A stretch of DNA of 61,630 nt from Bryobacterales bacterium (GTDB taxonomy: Bacteria > Acidobacteriota > Terriglobia > Bryobacterales > Bryobacteraceae): the NCBI GenBank assembly GCA_003166865.1, contig PMUP01000013.1, positions 186,137-247,766 on the forward strand, read 5' to 3'. Numbering within the stretch: position 1 is the stretch's first letter; each line of letters begins with the position of its first letter. Below are positions 1-8,170 of the stretch, piece by piece. The notes under the pieces were generated by a model, which had not been told where the DNA came from, searched no databases, and saw only the letters and a program-made list of their open reading frames with translations. The position numbers were made by a program, and so were the translations under genes.

Positions 1-174
1 CCGCTTCCGCATGGTCACACCCAGCAGCCGCAGGTCAGTCATCAAGATCATCCCTCCGAACAGCGCGATGCCTACCATGTGCAGGGACAGGACGATCGGA
101 TAGACATAAGCCGATCCACGCAGGGCGGTAAAAAAATCCGTTAGCTGGATCCATTGGACAAACGTCAGAGGCAT
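1..174 (-). CDS. DUF6644-like membrane protein (partial, 3' end off window)
   Basis: The ATG lies at 172-174 on the minus strand and the frame stays open to base 1, so only the first 58 codons are present. The translated start (MPLTFVQWIQL) is followed by a hydrophobic helix (YVYPIVLSLHMVGIALFGG) and by TDLRLLGVTMRKR. This resembles the helix and short cytoplasmic turn of the neighbouring 182-634 protein (FPVLECFHIVGFALSIG, then DFSLLGIGM), so the two are probably paralogues. It starts 7 bases after the stop of that gene and should be co-transcribed with it. The family has no established function; a membrane location is the only supportable statement. Confidence 0.6.
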   Translation of the reverse strand, partial: MPLTFVQWIQLTDFFTALRGSAYVYPIVLSLHMVGIALFGGMILMTDLRLLGVTMRKR

Positions 175-181
175 GCGATAG

Positions 182-634
182 CTAACCTAAGCTCAAGCCG
201 GGATAGACGAAGCCGATGAAAATTCCGCCGAAAATAACGCCGCACCATAAGAACAGCGACACGCACGCTACCATCTTTCCGTTGGCCGGCGGCGTATCCG
301 AAGAGACTGTCTTGCGATGAATCGTGTAGTGGAATATGACGGCTGACACAAAGAAAAACATCTTGATCAGAAACGGCCAGTTGAGATAGTACATGTCGGG
401 GTCCGACGAAAACAGCAGCAGTCCGGAAAACAGCATCAGCACCAGACCGCCCAGCGTCCAAAGCGCCGTGTCCTTGGAAAGCTGCGCCGGAGTCTGATGG
501 CGCATGCCGATGCCCAGCAGTGAAAAATCCACGATGGCGACGGTTCCGATCGACAGTGCGAATCCGACGATGTGGAAGCACTCAAGAACCGGAAACGCGA
601 GCGCGGAAGAGTTTAAAGGATTCTCGATTAGCAT
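182..634 (-). CDS. DUF6644-like integral membrane protein
   Basis: A 150-residue protein starting MLIENPLNSSAL. It shows about four hydrophobic helices: VLECFHIVGFALSIGTVAIV, LWTLGGLVLMLFSGLLLF, WPFLIKMFFFVSAVIFHY and a C-terminal LWCGVIFGGIFIGFV. The frame remains open upstream to 847, but the extra 71 residues are basic, not membrane-like, and overlap the start of the divergent peptidase gene, so I chose the ATG at 634. The pattern fits DUF6644, small membrane proteins of unknown role common in Acidobacteria and Proteobacteria. It is the first gene of a two-gene unit with the partial paralogue at 1-174. Confidence 0.65.
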   Translation of the reverse strand: MLIENPLNSSALAFPVLECFHIVGFALSIGTVAIVDFSLLGIGMRHQTPAQLSKDTALWTLGGLVLMLFSGLLLFSSDPDMYYLNWPFLIKMFFFVSAVIFHYTIHRKTVSSDTPPANGKMVACVSLFLWCGVIFGGIFIGFVYPGLSLG

Positions 635-821
635 TCTTGTGGGGATCTGAGGCCACACCCGCCAAGCCAGTCTATCAAAACCCCGCGAAAAATCCAGTCT
701 CGGCGGGGTCACGTCGTGGTCAGTGACCGGTAAGTGACCTACTCTCCGCGACGTTGTGGGGAATCGGGGCAGCCGGCGCGACCCGTAGCAGATTCGGACG
801 AGGCCCAAATATAATACCCTC

Positions 822-2456
822 ATGCGCGCGTTTGCGATTGCCCTCACTTGTGTGACGACCGCTCTGGCCGCCGATCAAGTCGACCTCGGTGTGGTCTACC
901 GCATCAAATCCGAAGCCTTTGATCATTCCAAAGTAATGGAACACCTCGAATACCTCAGCGATGTGTATGGCCCACGGCTCACCGCGTCGCCGGAATTCAC
1001 CGAGGCGGCGGATTGGGCCGTGCAGCGCCTCCGCGAGTACGGACTGGTCAACGTTCACATGGAGAAGTGGGGGCCGTTTGGCCGCAGTTGGTCGCTCCAA
1101 AAGTTTTCCGTGGAGATGATCCGGCCGCGCTACTCGCTGCTGGCCGCGTGGCCTTTGGCGTGGTCGGGGACCACCAACGGACCCCTTCGGGGCGAACCAA
1201 TCCTGGCGCCGGCTCCGCGCAACGATCGCCAGCAATCCGACGCCGATCTGGACCGCTATATCGAGAAGTACAAGGGCAAGCTGCGAGGCAGAATCGTACT
1301 AATCTCAGAGCCTCTCCACAATATCGCGACCTTGGAATCGGCGCCGGAACTTCGTCGCTACACCGACGCCGAGTTGCACGATCTCGCCGCCGCGCCGGAC
1401 CCTCTCGATAAAATACTCATCGATCCGAAGGATCTGGTGATACCCGACGATCCGGAAGAACGGGCGCGGTTCAATGCCAGCCTGCCTCCTAACCTGCAGG
1501 ACCAGCTACGCGCCAAGCGGGAAGCCTTCAACGCCAGGCGAAATCAGTTTTTCCTGGAAGAGGGCGCGCTCGCGCTGGTTCAGGCGGATCAGCGGGCTCG
1601 CGATGCATTGACCTTTTCCGAGGGAGCGGACCCCAAGAAGCCGGCGCCGCCGCCAATCTTTGTCGTCACCTCGGAGCACTACAACCGCATCACGCGTCTG
1701 CTCGACACGAAGATCAAGGTCGAATTGGAGGTCAACCTCCAGGCGAGATCGGCGGAAGGAGCGGAGCCTTACAACTTGGTCGGCGAAATCCCCGGCAACG
1801 CAAAGAAGGACGAAGTGGTCATGCTGGGCGCGCATTTCGACTCCTGGCACAGCGGGACTGGCGCCACCGACAACGGGGCCGGAAGCGCCGTGATGCTGGA
1901 GGTGGTGCGCATCCTCAAAGCGCTCAACCTGAAGATGGATCGCACGGTGCGCATCGCACTGTGGAGCGGCGAAGAGCAGGGCCTGCTGGGGTCGAAAGCA
2001 TATGTCAAGGAGCATTTCGGCGACCCCAGGACCATGCAGGTGACTGCGGCCCACGCCGCGCTGTCCGGTTATTTCAATCTCGATAACGGCAGCGGCAAGA
2101 TCCGCGGCGTCTACCTGCAGAGCAACGACGCGATGCGCCCGTTATTTGAGCAGTGGCTGCAGCCATTCCACGATCTCGGCGCCACCACGGTAAGCATCCG
2201 CAACACGGGCGGCACCGATCATTTATCCTTCGACGCGGTCGGCCTGCCGGGCTTCCAGTTCATCCAGGATCCGCTCGACTACTCCACGGTCACCCACCAC
2301 TCGAGCATGGATGTCTACGATCACGCGATCCCAGCCGATCTGATGCAAGCAGCAGCCATAATCGCATCCGTTGTTTATGATGCAGCCACCCGGCCCGAGA
2401 TGCTCCCTCGGAAACCGCTGCCGCCTCCGCAGGATCCCAGCCTAGCCACCAAGTAG
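822..2456 (+). CDS. Secreted M28-family zinc peptidase
   Basis: 544 residues with an N-terminal signal peptide (MRAFAIALTCVTTALAA). The C-terminal half is an M28 aminopeptidase/carboxypeptidase fold with all five expected zinc-site positions: His338 (AHFDSWH), Asp350 (TDNGAG), the glutamate pair 384-385 (WSGEEQG), Asp421 (LDNGSG) and His492/493 (VTHHSSMD). The region between the signal and the catalytic domain has the inserted protease-associated-like segment often seen in exported M28 enzymes. The expected activity is hydrolysis of peptide or amino-acyl bonds outside the cytoplasm with two zinc ions. The gene stands alone, divergent from the DUF6644 pair and convergent with the serine hydrolase. 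The exact substrate cannot be told. Confidence 0.9.
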   Translation: MRAFAIALTCVTTALAADQVDLGVVYRIKSEAFDHSKVMEHLEYLSDVYGPRLTASPEFTEAADWAVQRLREYGLVNVHMEKWGPFGRSWSLQKFSVEMIRPRYSLLAAWPLAWSGTTNGPLRGEPILAPAPRNDRQQSDADLDRYIEKYKGKLRGRIVLISEPLHNIATLESAPELRRYTDAELHDLAAAPDPLDKILIDPKDLVIPDDPEERARFNASLPPNLQDQLRAKREAFNARRNQFFLEEGALALVQADQRARDALTFSEGADPKKPAPPPIFVVTSEHYNRITRLLDTKIKVELEVNLQARSAEGAEPYNLVGEIPGNAKKDEVVMLGAHFDSWHSGTGATDNGAGSAVMLEVVRILKALNLKMDRTVRIALWSGEEQGLLGSKAYVKEHFGDPRTMQVTAAHAALSGYFNLDNGSGKIRGVYLQSNDAMRPLFEQWLQPFHDLGATTVSIRNTGGTDHLSFDAVGLPGFQFIQDPLDYSTVTHHSSMDVYDHAIPADLMQAAAIIASVVYDAATRPEMLPRKPLPPPQDPSLATK

Positions 2457-2502
2457 GGGGAACGGCGCCGCATTCGATCGGATCACAGCCCTAGGGCTCT
2501 GC

Positions 2503-3747
2503 TTATTGAATAGCCTGATAAGCCATCCGCTGGAACTGCTGCGCCGCTTCAGTGTTGGGCGGTAAGATATTGATCAGGAAAATCCCGAATAGATTCTCCT
2601 TCGGATCAATCCAGAAGCTCGTTCCCGCCGCTCCGCCCCACCAATAGGAACCTTCCGAAGCCGGTTCGCCCGATTTCCCGGGCGAAGGGTTAATCGCAAA
2701 CGTCAACCCAAATCCCGCATACGCCGGCAGCACGCCAATGTGCGGCATTCCGCCCAGAGTTTCGGTACGCATCATCTCCACCGATTTCGGGCTGAGAATT
2801 CTCACACCATCAAGCTGGCCATTGTTCAGCAGCATCTGGTAAAAACGCGCGTAATCGTCAAGCGTGGAAGTCAGCCCCGCGCCTCCCAGCAGCAGGTTCG
2901 GTTTCTTCTTAAAACTTTCCTGCGCGGGCAATGTCGATTTCTGGATGCCTCGTGCACCCTCTGGCTTGGGCGCATACAGCGTTGCTAGTCGGCTCCACTT
3001 TTCCTCACTCACGAAAAACGCCGTGTCTTTCATCCCCAGTGGTTTGAAGATCTTGTCCTCGAAAAATTTGTCGAGGGTGGCGCCCGAAAGCACCTCCACC
3101 AGCCGCCCCAGCACGTCGATCGAATATCCATAACGGAACGCCGTTCCCGGCTGCTCATTGAGCGGAACGCTCGCCAGCCGCCTGGTGGCCTCGGCCAAGT
3201 CGAAATTCACCAGCGGAGCCCCGCCCATCATTTCAATCTTGCGGTAAACGTTTTCACCTGTCTCGTCCTTCGGTCCGGAATAATCCAGGCCAGTTGTGTG
3301 GCGGAACAGATCTTTCACTAGAATGGGATGGTGCAGAGGCACCGTGTAGAAAGTGCGTTTTCCTGCCGCGTCCGTTCCCTCCTTGCCGACCCGTGTCTTG
3401 CCAAATTCCGGCAGATATTTCGACAGCGGATCGTTCATCGAGTACAGCCCGTCCTCGTAGAGGATCATGGCCGCGACGCCCGTGACGGCCTTGGTCATCG
3501 AGTACATGCGGACAATCGTGTCGGAATTATAATCCCCCCAAGCACCGCGAAAGACGATCTTGCCGTTCCGCGAAATCAGCCCGGAAGCTCCCGCCAGGTC
3601 CCCAGCTTCGACATGCTTGTTCATCACGCTGTTGATTCGATTGAGGCGTTCGGCCGACATGCCATTCTGCTCCGGTGGGCTGGAGGGAAGCGAGGCCGAA
3701 AAGACGAGCGAAAGGGCAAGCAGAGAAAGGGTGAGGAACTTTTTCAT
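2503..3747 (-). CDS. Exported serine hydrolase, class C beta-lactamase family
   Basis: 414 residues with a signal peptide (MKKFLTLSLLALSLVFSAS). The SxxK motif is SMTK with Ser83 and Lys86, preceded by VRMY, and the second tyrosine motif is in FRYGYSIDV. The C-terminal half contains the conserved GGAGLTSTLDDYARF block and a glycine-rich GGAAGT strand in place of the KTG triad. This is the beta-lactamase / D-alanyl-D-alanine carboxypeptidase / EstB superfamily (Pfam Beta-lactamase). Members of this subgroup are usually esterases or peptidases, not drug-resistance enzymes, so I do not call resistance. The gene is monocistronic and convergent with the M28 peptidase, 46 bases away. Confidence 0.88.
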   Translation of the reverse strand: MKKFLTLSLLALSLVFSASLPSSPPEQNGMSAERLNRINSVMNKHVEAGDLAGASGLISRNGKIVFRGAWGDYNSDTIVRMYSMTKAVTGVAAMILYEDGLYSMNDPLSKYLPEFGKTRVGKEGTDAAGKRTFYTVPLHHPILVKDLFRHTTGLDYSGPKDETGENVYRKIEMMGGAPLVNFDLAEATRRLASVPLNEQPGTAFRYGYSIDVLGRLVEVLSGATLDKFFEDKIFKPLGMKDTAFFVSEEKWSRLATLYAPKPEGARGIQKSTLPAQESFKKKPNLLLGGAGLTSTLDDYARFYQMLLNNGQLDGVRILSPKSVEMMRTETLGGMPHIGVLPAYAGFGLTFAINPSPGKSGEPASEGSYWWGGAAGTSFWIDPKENLFGIFLINILPPNTEAAQQFQRMAYQAIQ

Positions 3748-3876
3748 GGCGTCAAGAGTGTATCAAAGTCTCCTGAACCGCATCAACGACAAAGCGGCCG
3801 GAACTGTGAGGCGGCGTTCGCGCGATCGCCCCTCGGCGAGCGGCGTTTAGTATAGTAGGCGGCCAGGAGCTTAACG

Positions 3877-4683
3877 GTGACTCGGAGACAAATTGTGAAG
3901 TCCGCCGGAATCGGTGCGGCTGCGGCCGCCTTGCGTGGGATCGACGGCGCACACGCACAGGATTCGGCGCGCGCGGTGGCCTCGGTGAAGGCGCTCGTCT
4001 TCGACACCTTTGGCACCGTGGTCGACTGGCGCGGATCGATCGTCGAAGAAGGTAAGGCCTGGGGAAAAACCAAGGGCATCACCGTCGATTGGGCTCGCTT
4101 TGCCGATCGATGGCGGGCCGGATACGCGCCTTCCATGGACAAGGTGCGAAAAGGCGAAATGCCCTGGACCAACCTCGACCACCTGCATCGCGCGCTGCTG
4201 GAAGACCTGCTCCAGGAGTTTCACATCGAAGGTCTTTCCGAAGAAGAAAAGGACCACTGGAACCGCGTCTGGCACCGCCTGAAGCCGTGGCCTGATTCCG
4301 TCGCCGGTCTCACGCGCCTCAAGAAGAAGTACACCATTGCGCCGCTCTCGAACGGCAACGTCGCGCTTCTCGCTGACATGGCCAAGCACGCTGGTCTTCC
4401 ATGGGACCTTATCCTTTCGGCCGAGCTAGCCCGGCATTACAAACCCGATCGCGAAGCCTACCTCACCGCGGTTGGTCTATTGGAGCTGAAGCCCGAAGAA
4501 GTGATGATGTGCGCGGCGCACTCCGGCGATCTGATGTCCGCGCGCAGTTTCGGTATGCGGACCGGATTCATCCACCGGCCCAACGAATACGGACCGGCGC
4601 GCAAGGCGGACGATGCCAAGCCGGGCGATTTCGACGTGGTGTCCACCGACATCGGGGATTTGGGGTCGAAACTCGGAGCGTAG
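3877..4683 (+). CDS. Tat-exported haloacid dehalogenase type II-like HAD protein
   Basis: 268 residues. The start is a GTG at 3877 with an AGGAG ribosome site at 3865-3869, seven bases upstream. The N-terminus (TRRQIVKSAGIGAAAAALRG) is a twin-arginine signal. The mature part is a haloacid-dehalogenase type II fold: nucleophile Asp43 in VFDTFGTVVDW, the SNGN motif II, Lys in HYKPDREAY, and motif III around AAHSGDLMSARSFG. Cytoplasmic homologues hydrolyse L-2-haloacids to D-2-hydroxyacids. Export to the periplasm is unusual for HAD hydrolases, and the true substrate may differ. It stands alone and is convergent with the NHL protein. Confidence 0.85.
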   Translation: MTRRQIVKSAGIGAAAAALRGIDGAHAQDSARAVASVKALVFDTFGTVVDWRGSIVEEGKAWGKTKGITVDWARFADRWRAGYAPSMDKVRKGEMPWTNLDHLHRALLEDLLQEFHIEGLSEEEKDHWNRVWHRLKPWPDSVAGLTRLKKKYTIAPLSNGNVALLADMAKHAGLPWDLILSAELARHYKPDREAYLTAVGLLELKPEEVMMCAAHSGDLMSARSFGMRTGFIHRPNEYGPARKADDAKPGDFDVVSTDIGDLGSKLGA

Positions 4684-4712
4684 TAGACCTAGACCCGGAC
4701 CGTCATGCGACT

Positions 4713-5717
4713 TCATGGCGAGCGAACGAATTTGTGCAACGCCATGGATGTTACGCCGGCCGCGTAGACGTCGCCCTGGGCGTCGGCACTCACTCCTTCC
4801 GCGAGCGCGATCTTGGGATCAGTCGAGAGGTCCGGAATGAAAACCTTCACTGCGCCATCTTTCGCGCTCCCGATACGGATGCCGCGCTTCACCCCTGGGT
4901 TGATCTTCTCGTCCGACTGCGAGTCCACCGAGTACAGCGTGTCATCCTTCGAAATGAAGATCCCACTCGGACGGCCGAACTGCTTCCATTCGGCGATGAA
5001 CTTTCCGTCCTGATCGAAGATCTGAATCCGGCTGTTTCCCCGGTCGGCGACAAACAGGCGTCCTTTGGAATCCATCGCGAGGCTGTGCAGCGTGTCGAAT
5101 TCGCCGGGTCCCGATCCCTGCTTGCCCCAAGCCTTGATGAATTTCCCGTCCTTTGAAAACTTCACGACGCGCGCGTTGGTGCCCGCGCCGTGCCCGTCGC
5201 CAACAAAAATGTCGCCGTTCGGTGCCACGGCCACACCCGACGGGCCATTGAAGGTATCGGGCCCGTTCCCGGCGACGCCGGCCTTCCCCAGCGTCATCAG
5301 CAACTTTCCTTTCGGGCTGAACTCAAAAACCTGCTGGCCCTTGCCGTCTTTCGCCGCTGCGTCCGTAACCCAGATGTTGCCGCTGCGATCGATCGCCATC
5401 CCGTGAGCCTGCACAAACCCCGTACCGAAACTATTGACCAGCTTGCCGGACGAATCGAACTCGAGGATGGCTGGTTCCTTCCGATGGAACACCCAGACGT
5501 TGCCGTGCCCGTCCGGATCGACGGAAATCACCTGCCCCCACTCGGTGCCCGCTGGAAGCTGCGCCCAGTTCTCCACTGGGTGATAAGGATTCGGTAGATC
5601 ATTCGTAGCCGCGGCACTGACTTGGGCGTACACCCTACCGCCCGACATTCCGACGACGGCGCCGATGAACGCGACAATTGCCAGAGACGTGACTTTCACT
5701 CGACGTGGATGCGACAT
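4713..5717 (-). CDS. Secreted NHL-repeat six-bladed beta-propeller protein
   Basis: 334 residues with a signal peptide (about residues 8-31, ending in VYAQ). Repeated NHL blades are visible, each with a hydrophobic strand, GxxxxVxDxxNxRIQxF-like core and a closing FGxxG: for example VDPDGHGNVWVFHR, IDRSGNIWVTDA, APNGDIFVGDGHG, DSKGRLFVADRGNSRI and SKDDTLYSVDSQ. It resembles the peptidyl-alpha-hydroxyglycine lyase-like propellers that are abundant in Acidobacteria. No catalytic residues can be assigned with confidence, so the function is left open. It is an isolated gene with no operon partner. Confidence 0.8.
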   Translation of the reverse strand: MSHPRRVKVTSLAIVAFIGAVVGMSGGRVYAQVSAAATNDLPNPYHPVENWAQLPAGTEWGQVISVDPDGHGNVWVFHRKEPAILEFDSSGKLVNSFGTGFVQAHGMAIDRSGNIWVTDAAAKDGKGQQVFEFSPKGKLLMTLGKAGVAGNGPDTFNGPSGVAVAPNGDIFVGDGHGAGTNARVVKFSKDGKFIKAWGKQGSGPGEFDTLHSLAMDSKGRLFVADRGNSRIQIFDQDGKFIAEWKQFGRPSGIFISKDDTLYSVDSQSDEKINPGVKRGIRIGSAKDGAVKVFIPDLSTDPKIALAEGVSADAQGDVYAAGVTSMALHKFVRSP

Positions 5718-5843
5718 GGCAGATTCTCCCTAGGCCCCATAGCCTGAATGATTCTACATCAGCCGAATGCCCGCCCTCACACACACTTCACACACCCGCT
5801 TTACACCGCCGATTCCGGGTGATAGAGTCCCCATCGAGGTCGC

Positions 5844-6461
5844 ATGAAAAAACCAATCTCCAAAAAGCAAGGTGCTTCCCGACGATCGTTCCTGGCAGGC
5901 TCCGCCACGGGGCTGAGTTCGGTATGGCTCGCCTCACAGTGGCCCGGAATCCTGGCGGCTCAAGAGCACGCTCAAAAGGTCGCCCGATCCGGCAAGCCAG
6001 GCAAGCTCGGATTTTTCTCAGAGGAACAGGCCGCAGAAGTTGAAAGCGTGGCCGCTCAGATCATTCCCACCGACGAAACTCCCGGAGCCCGCGAAGCCGG
6101 GTGCCTTTATTTCATCGATCGCGCCCTGACTACTTTCGACCGGGAACAGCAGCCGGTCTACACGCAAGGACTGGAAACCCTGCAGGCCAAAACGCGCGAA
6201 CTGGTTCCGAATGCCGGCAAGTTTAGCGGCCTGACTGCGGCTCAGCAGATCCAGGTGCTCAAGGCCATCGAAACAACCCCATTCTTCGCGCAGATCCGGC
6301 TGCATACCATCACGGGTTTCGTCGCTAACCCCGAGTATGGCGGCAACCAGGACAAGATCGGTTGGAATCTGATCGGATTCGAAAGCAAATTCCATTATGC
6401 GGCGCCGTTTGGCTACTACGACGGCCAGAGCGAGCTCTCGGCTGGGACCAGGAAAGGTTAA
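5844..6461 (+). CDS. Gluconate 2-dehydrogenase subunit 3-like Tat protein
   Basis: 205 residues with a twin-arginine signal (ASRRSFLAGSATGLSSVWL). The mature part matches the gluconate 2-dehydrogenase subunit 3 family: an AAQIIPTDETPGAREAG motif, YFIDRAL, and a GFVANPEYGGNQDKIGW block. In characterised FAD-dependent dehydrogenases this small subunit carries the Tat signal and escorts the catalytic GMC subunit to the periplasm. It is followed after six bases by exactly such a GMC enzyme (6468-8123), so the two form an operon and a complex. No cytochrome c subunit gene is attached here, so the electron acceptor must be encoded elsewhere. Confidence 0.9.
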   Translation: MKKPISKKQGASRRSFLAGSATGLSSVWLASQWPGILAAQEHAQKVARSGKPGKLGFFSEEQAAEVESVAAQIIPTDETPGAREAGCLYFIDRALTTFDREQQPVYTQGLETLQAKTRELVPNAGKFSGLTAAQQIQVLKAIETTPFFAQIRLHTITGFVANPEYGGNQDKIGWNLIGFESKFHYAAPFGYYDGQSELSAGTRKG

Positions 6462-6467
6462 GACGCT

Positions 6468-8123
6468 ATGGCAAAGTTTAAACCCAACACGCAAGTTGAT
6501 TTTGTAGTGATCGGTTCGGGAATCGCCGGCGGCATCATGGCCAAGGAACTCTCCACCGCGGGGTTTCAGGTGGTGATCCTCGAACAGGGCGATTACCTGC
6601 ACGAAAAGGATTTCCGTTACGATCAGTTGAAGAAAACGTCCACCTCGTCGCTGCTCAACGATGATGTACCGACCACCTTTCGTCAGACCGATAAGGAGAA
6701 GGCAGTCCATAGCACTGCGTTTCGGTATGGCCGCTGCGTGGGAGGCGGAACCGTTCACTACTCGGGAAGCAGTTGGCGCCACCACGAAAGCGACTTCATC
6801 GAGCGCAGCATTTACGGTCCCGTCGCCGGGACCGGATTTGCGGATTGGCCTCTCACGTATGCCGAGTTGGAGCCTTACTACACCAAGGTCGAATGGGAAA
6901 TCGGCTACTCCGGCCTGGGCGGCGTGAGCCCGTTTGAGTCTCCCCGATCCAAGCCCTACCCTTTGCCCCCGATGCCGAATAAGTCCTCCGGCGTCCTGAT
7001 GGAGCGAGCGGCCCAGAAGCTGGGGTATCATGCGGTCCCGGTGCCGGTCGCAATGCTGTCGCAGGCGTATCGCGGGCGCTCGGCATGTATTCATTGCGGA
7101 TTTTGTTCGGGGTATGGATGCAAGGTGGGCGCCAAGTCGAGCTCGCTCGCGAGCGTGATCCCGATCGTCGAGAAGTCCGGCCGGTGCGAGCTTCGCACGA
7201 ATTCCTATGTCCGGGAGATCTCGGTAGACAAGAACGGCCGGGTGACCGGGGCAGTTTATTTCGACGCCAATAAGAAGGAAGTGTTTCAGAGGGCCAAGGC
7301 GGTGCTCCTGTGCGCCAACGGCCTGGAATCGCCCCGCTTGCTGCTGCTCTCCAAGTCGAGCCTCTTCCCCAATGGACTGGCGAACACCAACGGCGTCGTC
7401 GGAAAGTATTTCATGCCCGGATGCGGCGCCAGCGCTCACGGAATATTCGAGCACGAGTTGAACGAATACAAGAGCGTGACCACGACCCGCGGCATCGAGG
7501 ATTTCTACAATGCCGATCCCAAGCGAGGCTACTATGGCGGCGGCAGAATTGACGCTCGGGGCAATAACGGGCCCATCACTTTCGCGCTCGGGGGATTGCC
7601 GCCGGACACTCCGCGTTGGGGATCTGACTACAAGAAGGCGTTGAAAGAAAACTTCAATCGCACGCTGACCATCCAGGCCTTTTGCACGGCGCTGCCGCAA
7701 GAGAGCAACAACATTACTTTAGACCCGGACGTGAAGGATGCCTGGGGACTCGCGGCCATGCGCGTCACCTACAAAGATCATCCCGACGATATGAAGAACA
7801 AGGCGTTTTTCCGGGAGCGTGCACTCGAACTGGTGGATGCGGCGGGCGCTATCAAGAAGTGGGCGGATCCGGTCCGGGAGGAAAAAGCCATGGGGCATAC
7901 CATGGGCACGTGCCGCATGGGTAACGACCCGAAGACTTCGGTGGTCGACAGGTTCAACCGCGCCCACGATATTCCCAACCTGTTCGTGGTGGACGGGAGC
8001 AGCTTCGTCACCACTGCCCGCAACCACCCTACGTGCACCATCTCCGCGCTCGCCTTCCGCGCGGCGGACAACATCATCCGCATGTCGAAGAATGGGAGCA
8101 TCAAGGCGCCTACGGATTCGTAA
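6468..8123 (+). CDS. GMC-family FAD-dependent dehydrogenase, catalytic subunit
   Basis: 551 residues without its own signal peptide. The FAD-binding GxGxxG is VIGSGIAGG at residues 14-22; a second conserved block is GGGTVHYSG, and a Cys-rich insert (CIHCGFCSGYGCKVGAKSS) sits mid-protein, as in the gluconate 2-dehydrogenase and sorbitol dehydrogenase subgroup. The C-terminal active site is in TARNHPTCTISA with His520, preceded by TMGTCRMG. It oxidises an alcohol or sugar and probably passes electrons to a quinone or cytochrome. Co-export with the Tat subunit encoded just upstream (six-base gap) would place it in the periplasm. Substrate unknown. Confidence 0.92.
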   Translation: MAKFKPNTQVDFVVIGSGIAGGIMAKELSTAGFQVVILEQGDYLHEKDFRYDQLKKTSTSSLLNDDVPTTFRQTDKEKAVHSTAFRYGRCVGGGTVHYSGSSWRHHESDFIERSIYGPVAGTGFADWPLTYAELEPYYTKVEWEIGYSGLGGVSPFESPRSKPYPLPPMPNKSSGVLMERAAQKLGYHAVPVPVAMLSQAYRGRSACIHCGFCSGYGCKVGAKSSSLASVIPIVEKSGRCELRTNSYVREISVDKNGRVTGAVYFDANKKEVFQRAKAVLLCANGLESPRLLLLSKSSLFPNGLANTNGVVGKYFMPGCGASAHGIFEHELNEYKSVTTTRGIEDFYNADPKRGYYGGGRIDARGNNGPITFALGGLPPDTPRWGSDYKKALKENFNRTLTIQAFCTALPQESNNITLDPDVKDAWGLAAMRVTYKDHPDDMKNKAFFRERALELVDAAGAIKKWADPVREEKAMGHTMGTCRMGNDPKTSVVDRFNRAHDIPNLFVVDGSSFVTTARNHPTCTISALAFRAADNIIRMSKNGSIKAPTDS

Positions 8124-8170
8124 CCGACGGCACGGGCGTTCTCGTGATGGCGACGACGCGACTTCGGGAC

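Noticed and set aside
2487-2498. AGCCCTAGGGCT palindrome as a terminator between convergent genes
   Set aside because: It is perfect but has almost no loop and no U-tract; a four-base stem is too weak.
2503-3747. Calling the serine hydrolase an antibiotic-resistance beta-lactamase
   Set aside because: The SxxK fold is shared with esterases and peptidases, and the KTG element is not canonical.
6018-7700. A 560-codon open frame antisense to the GMC dehydrogenase
   Set aside because: It is the mirror of a well-supported enzyme gene in high-GC DNA, with no recognisable domain or ribosome site.
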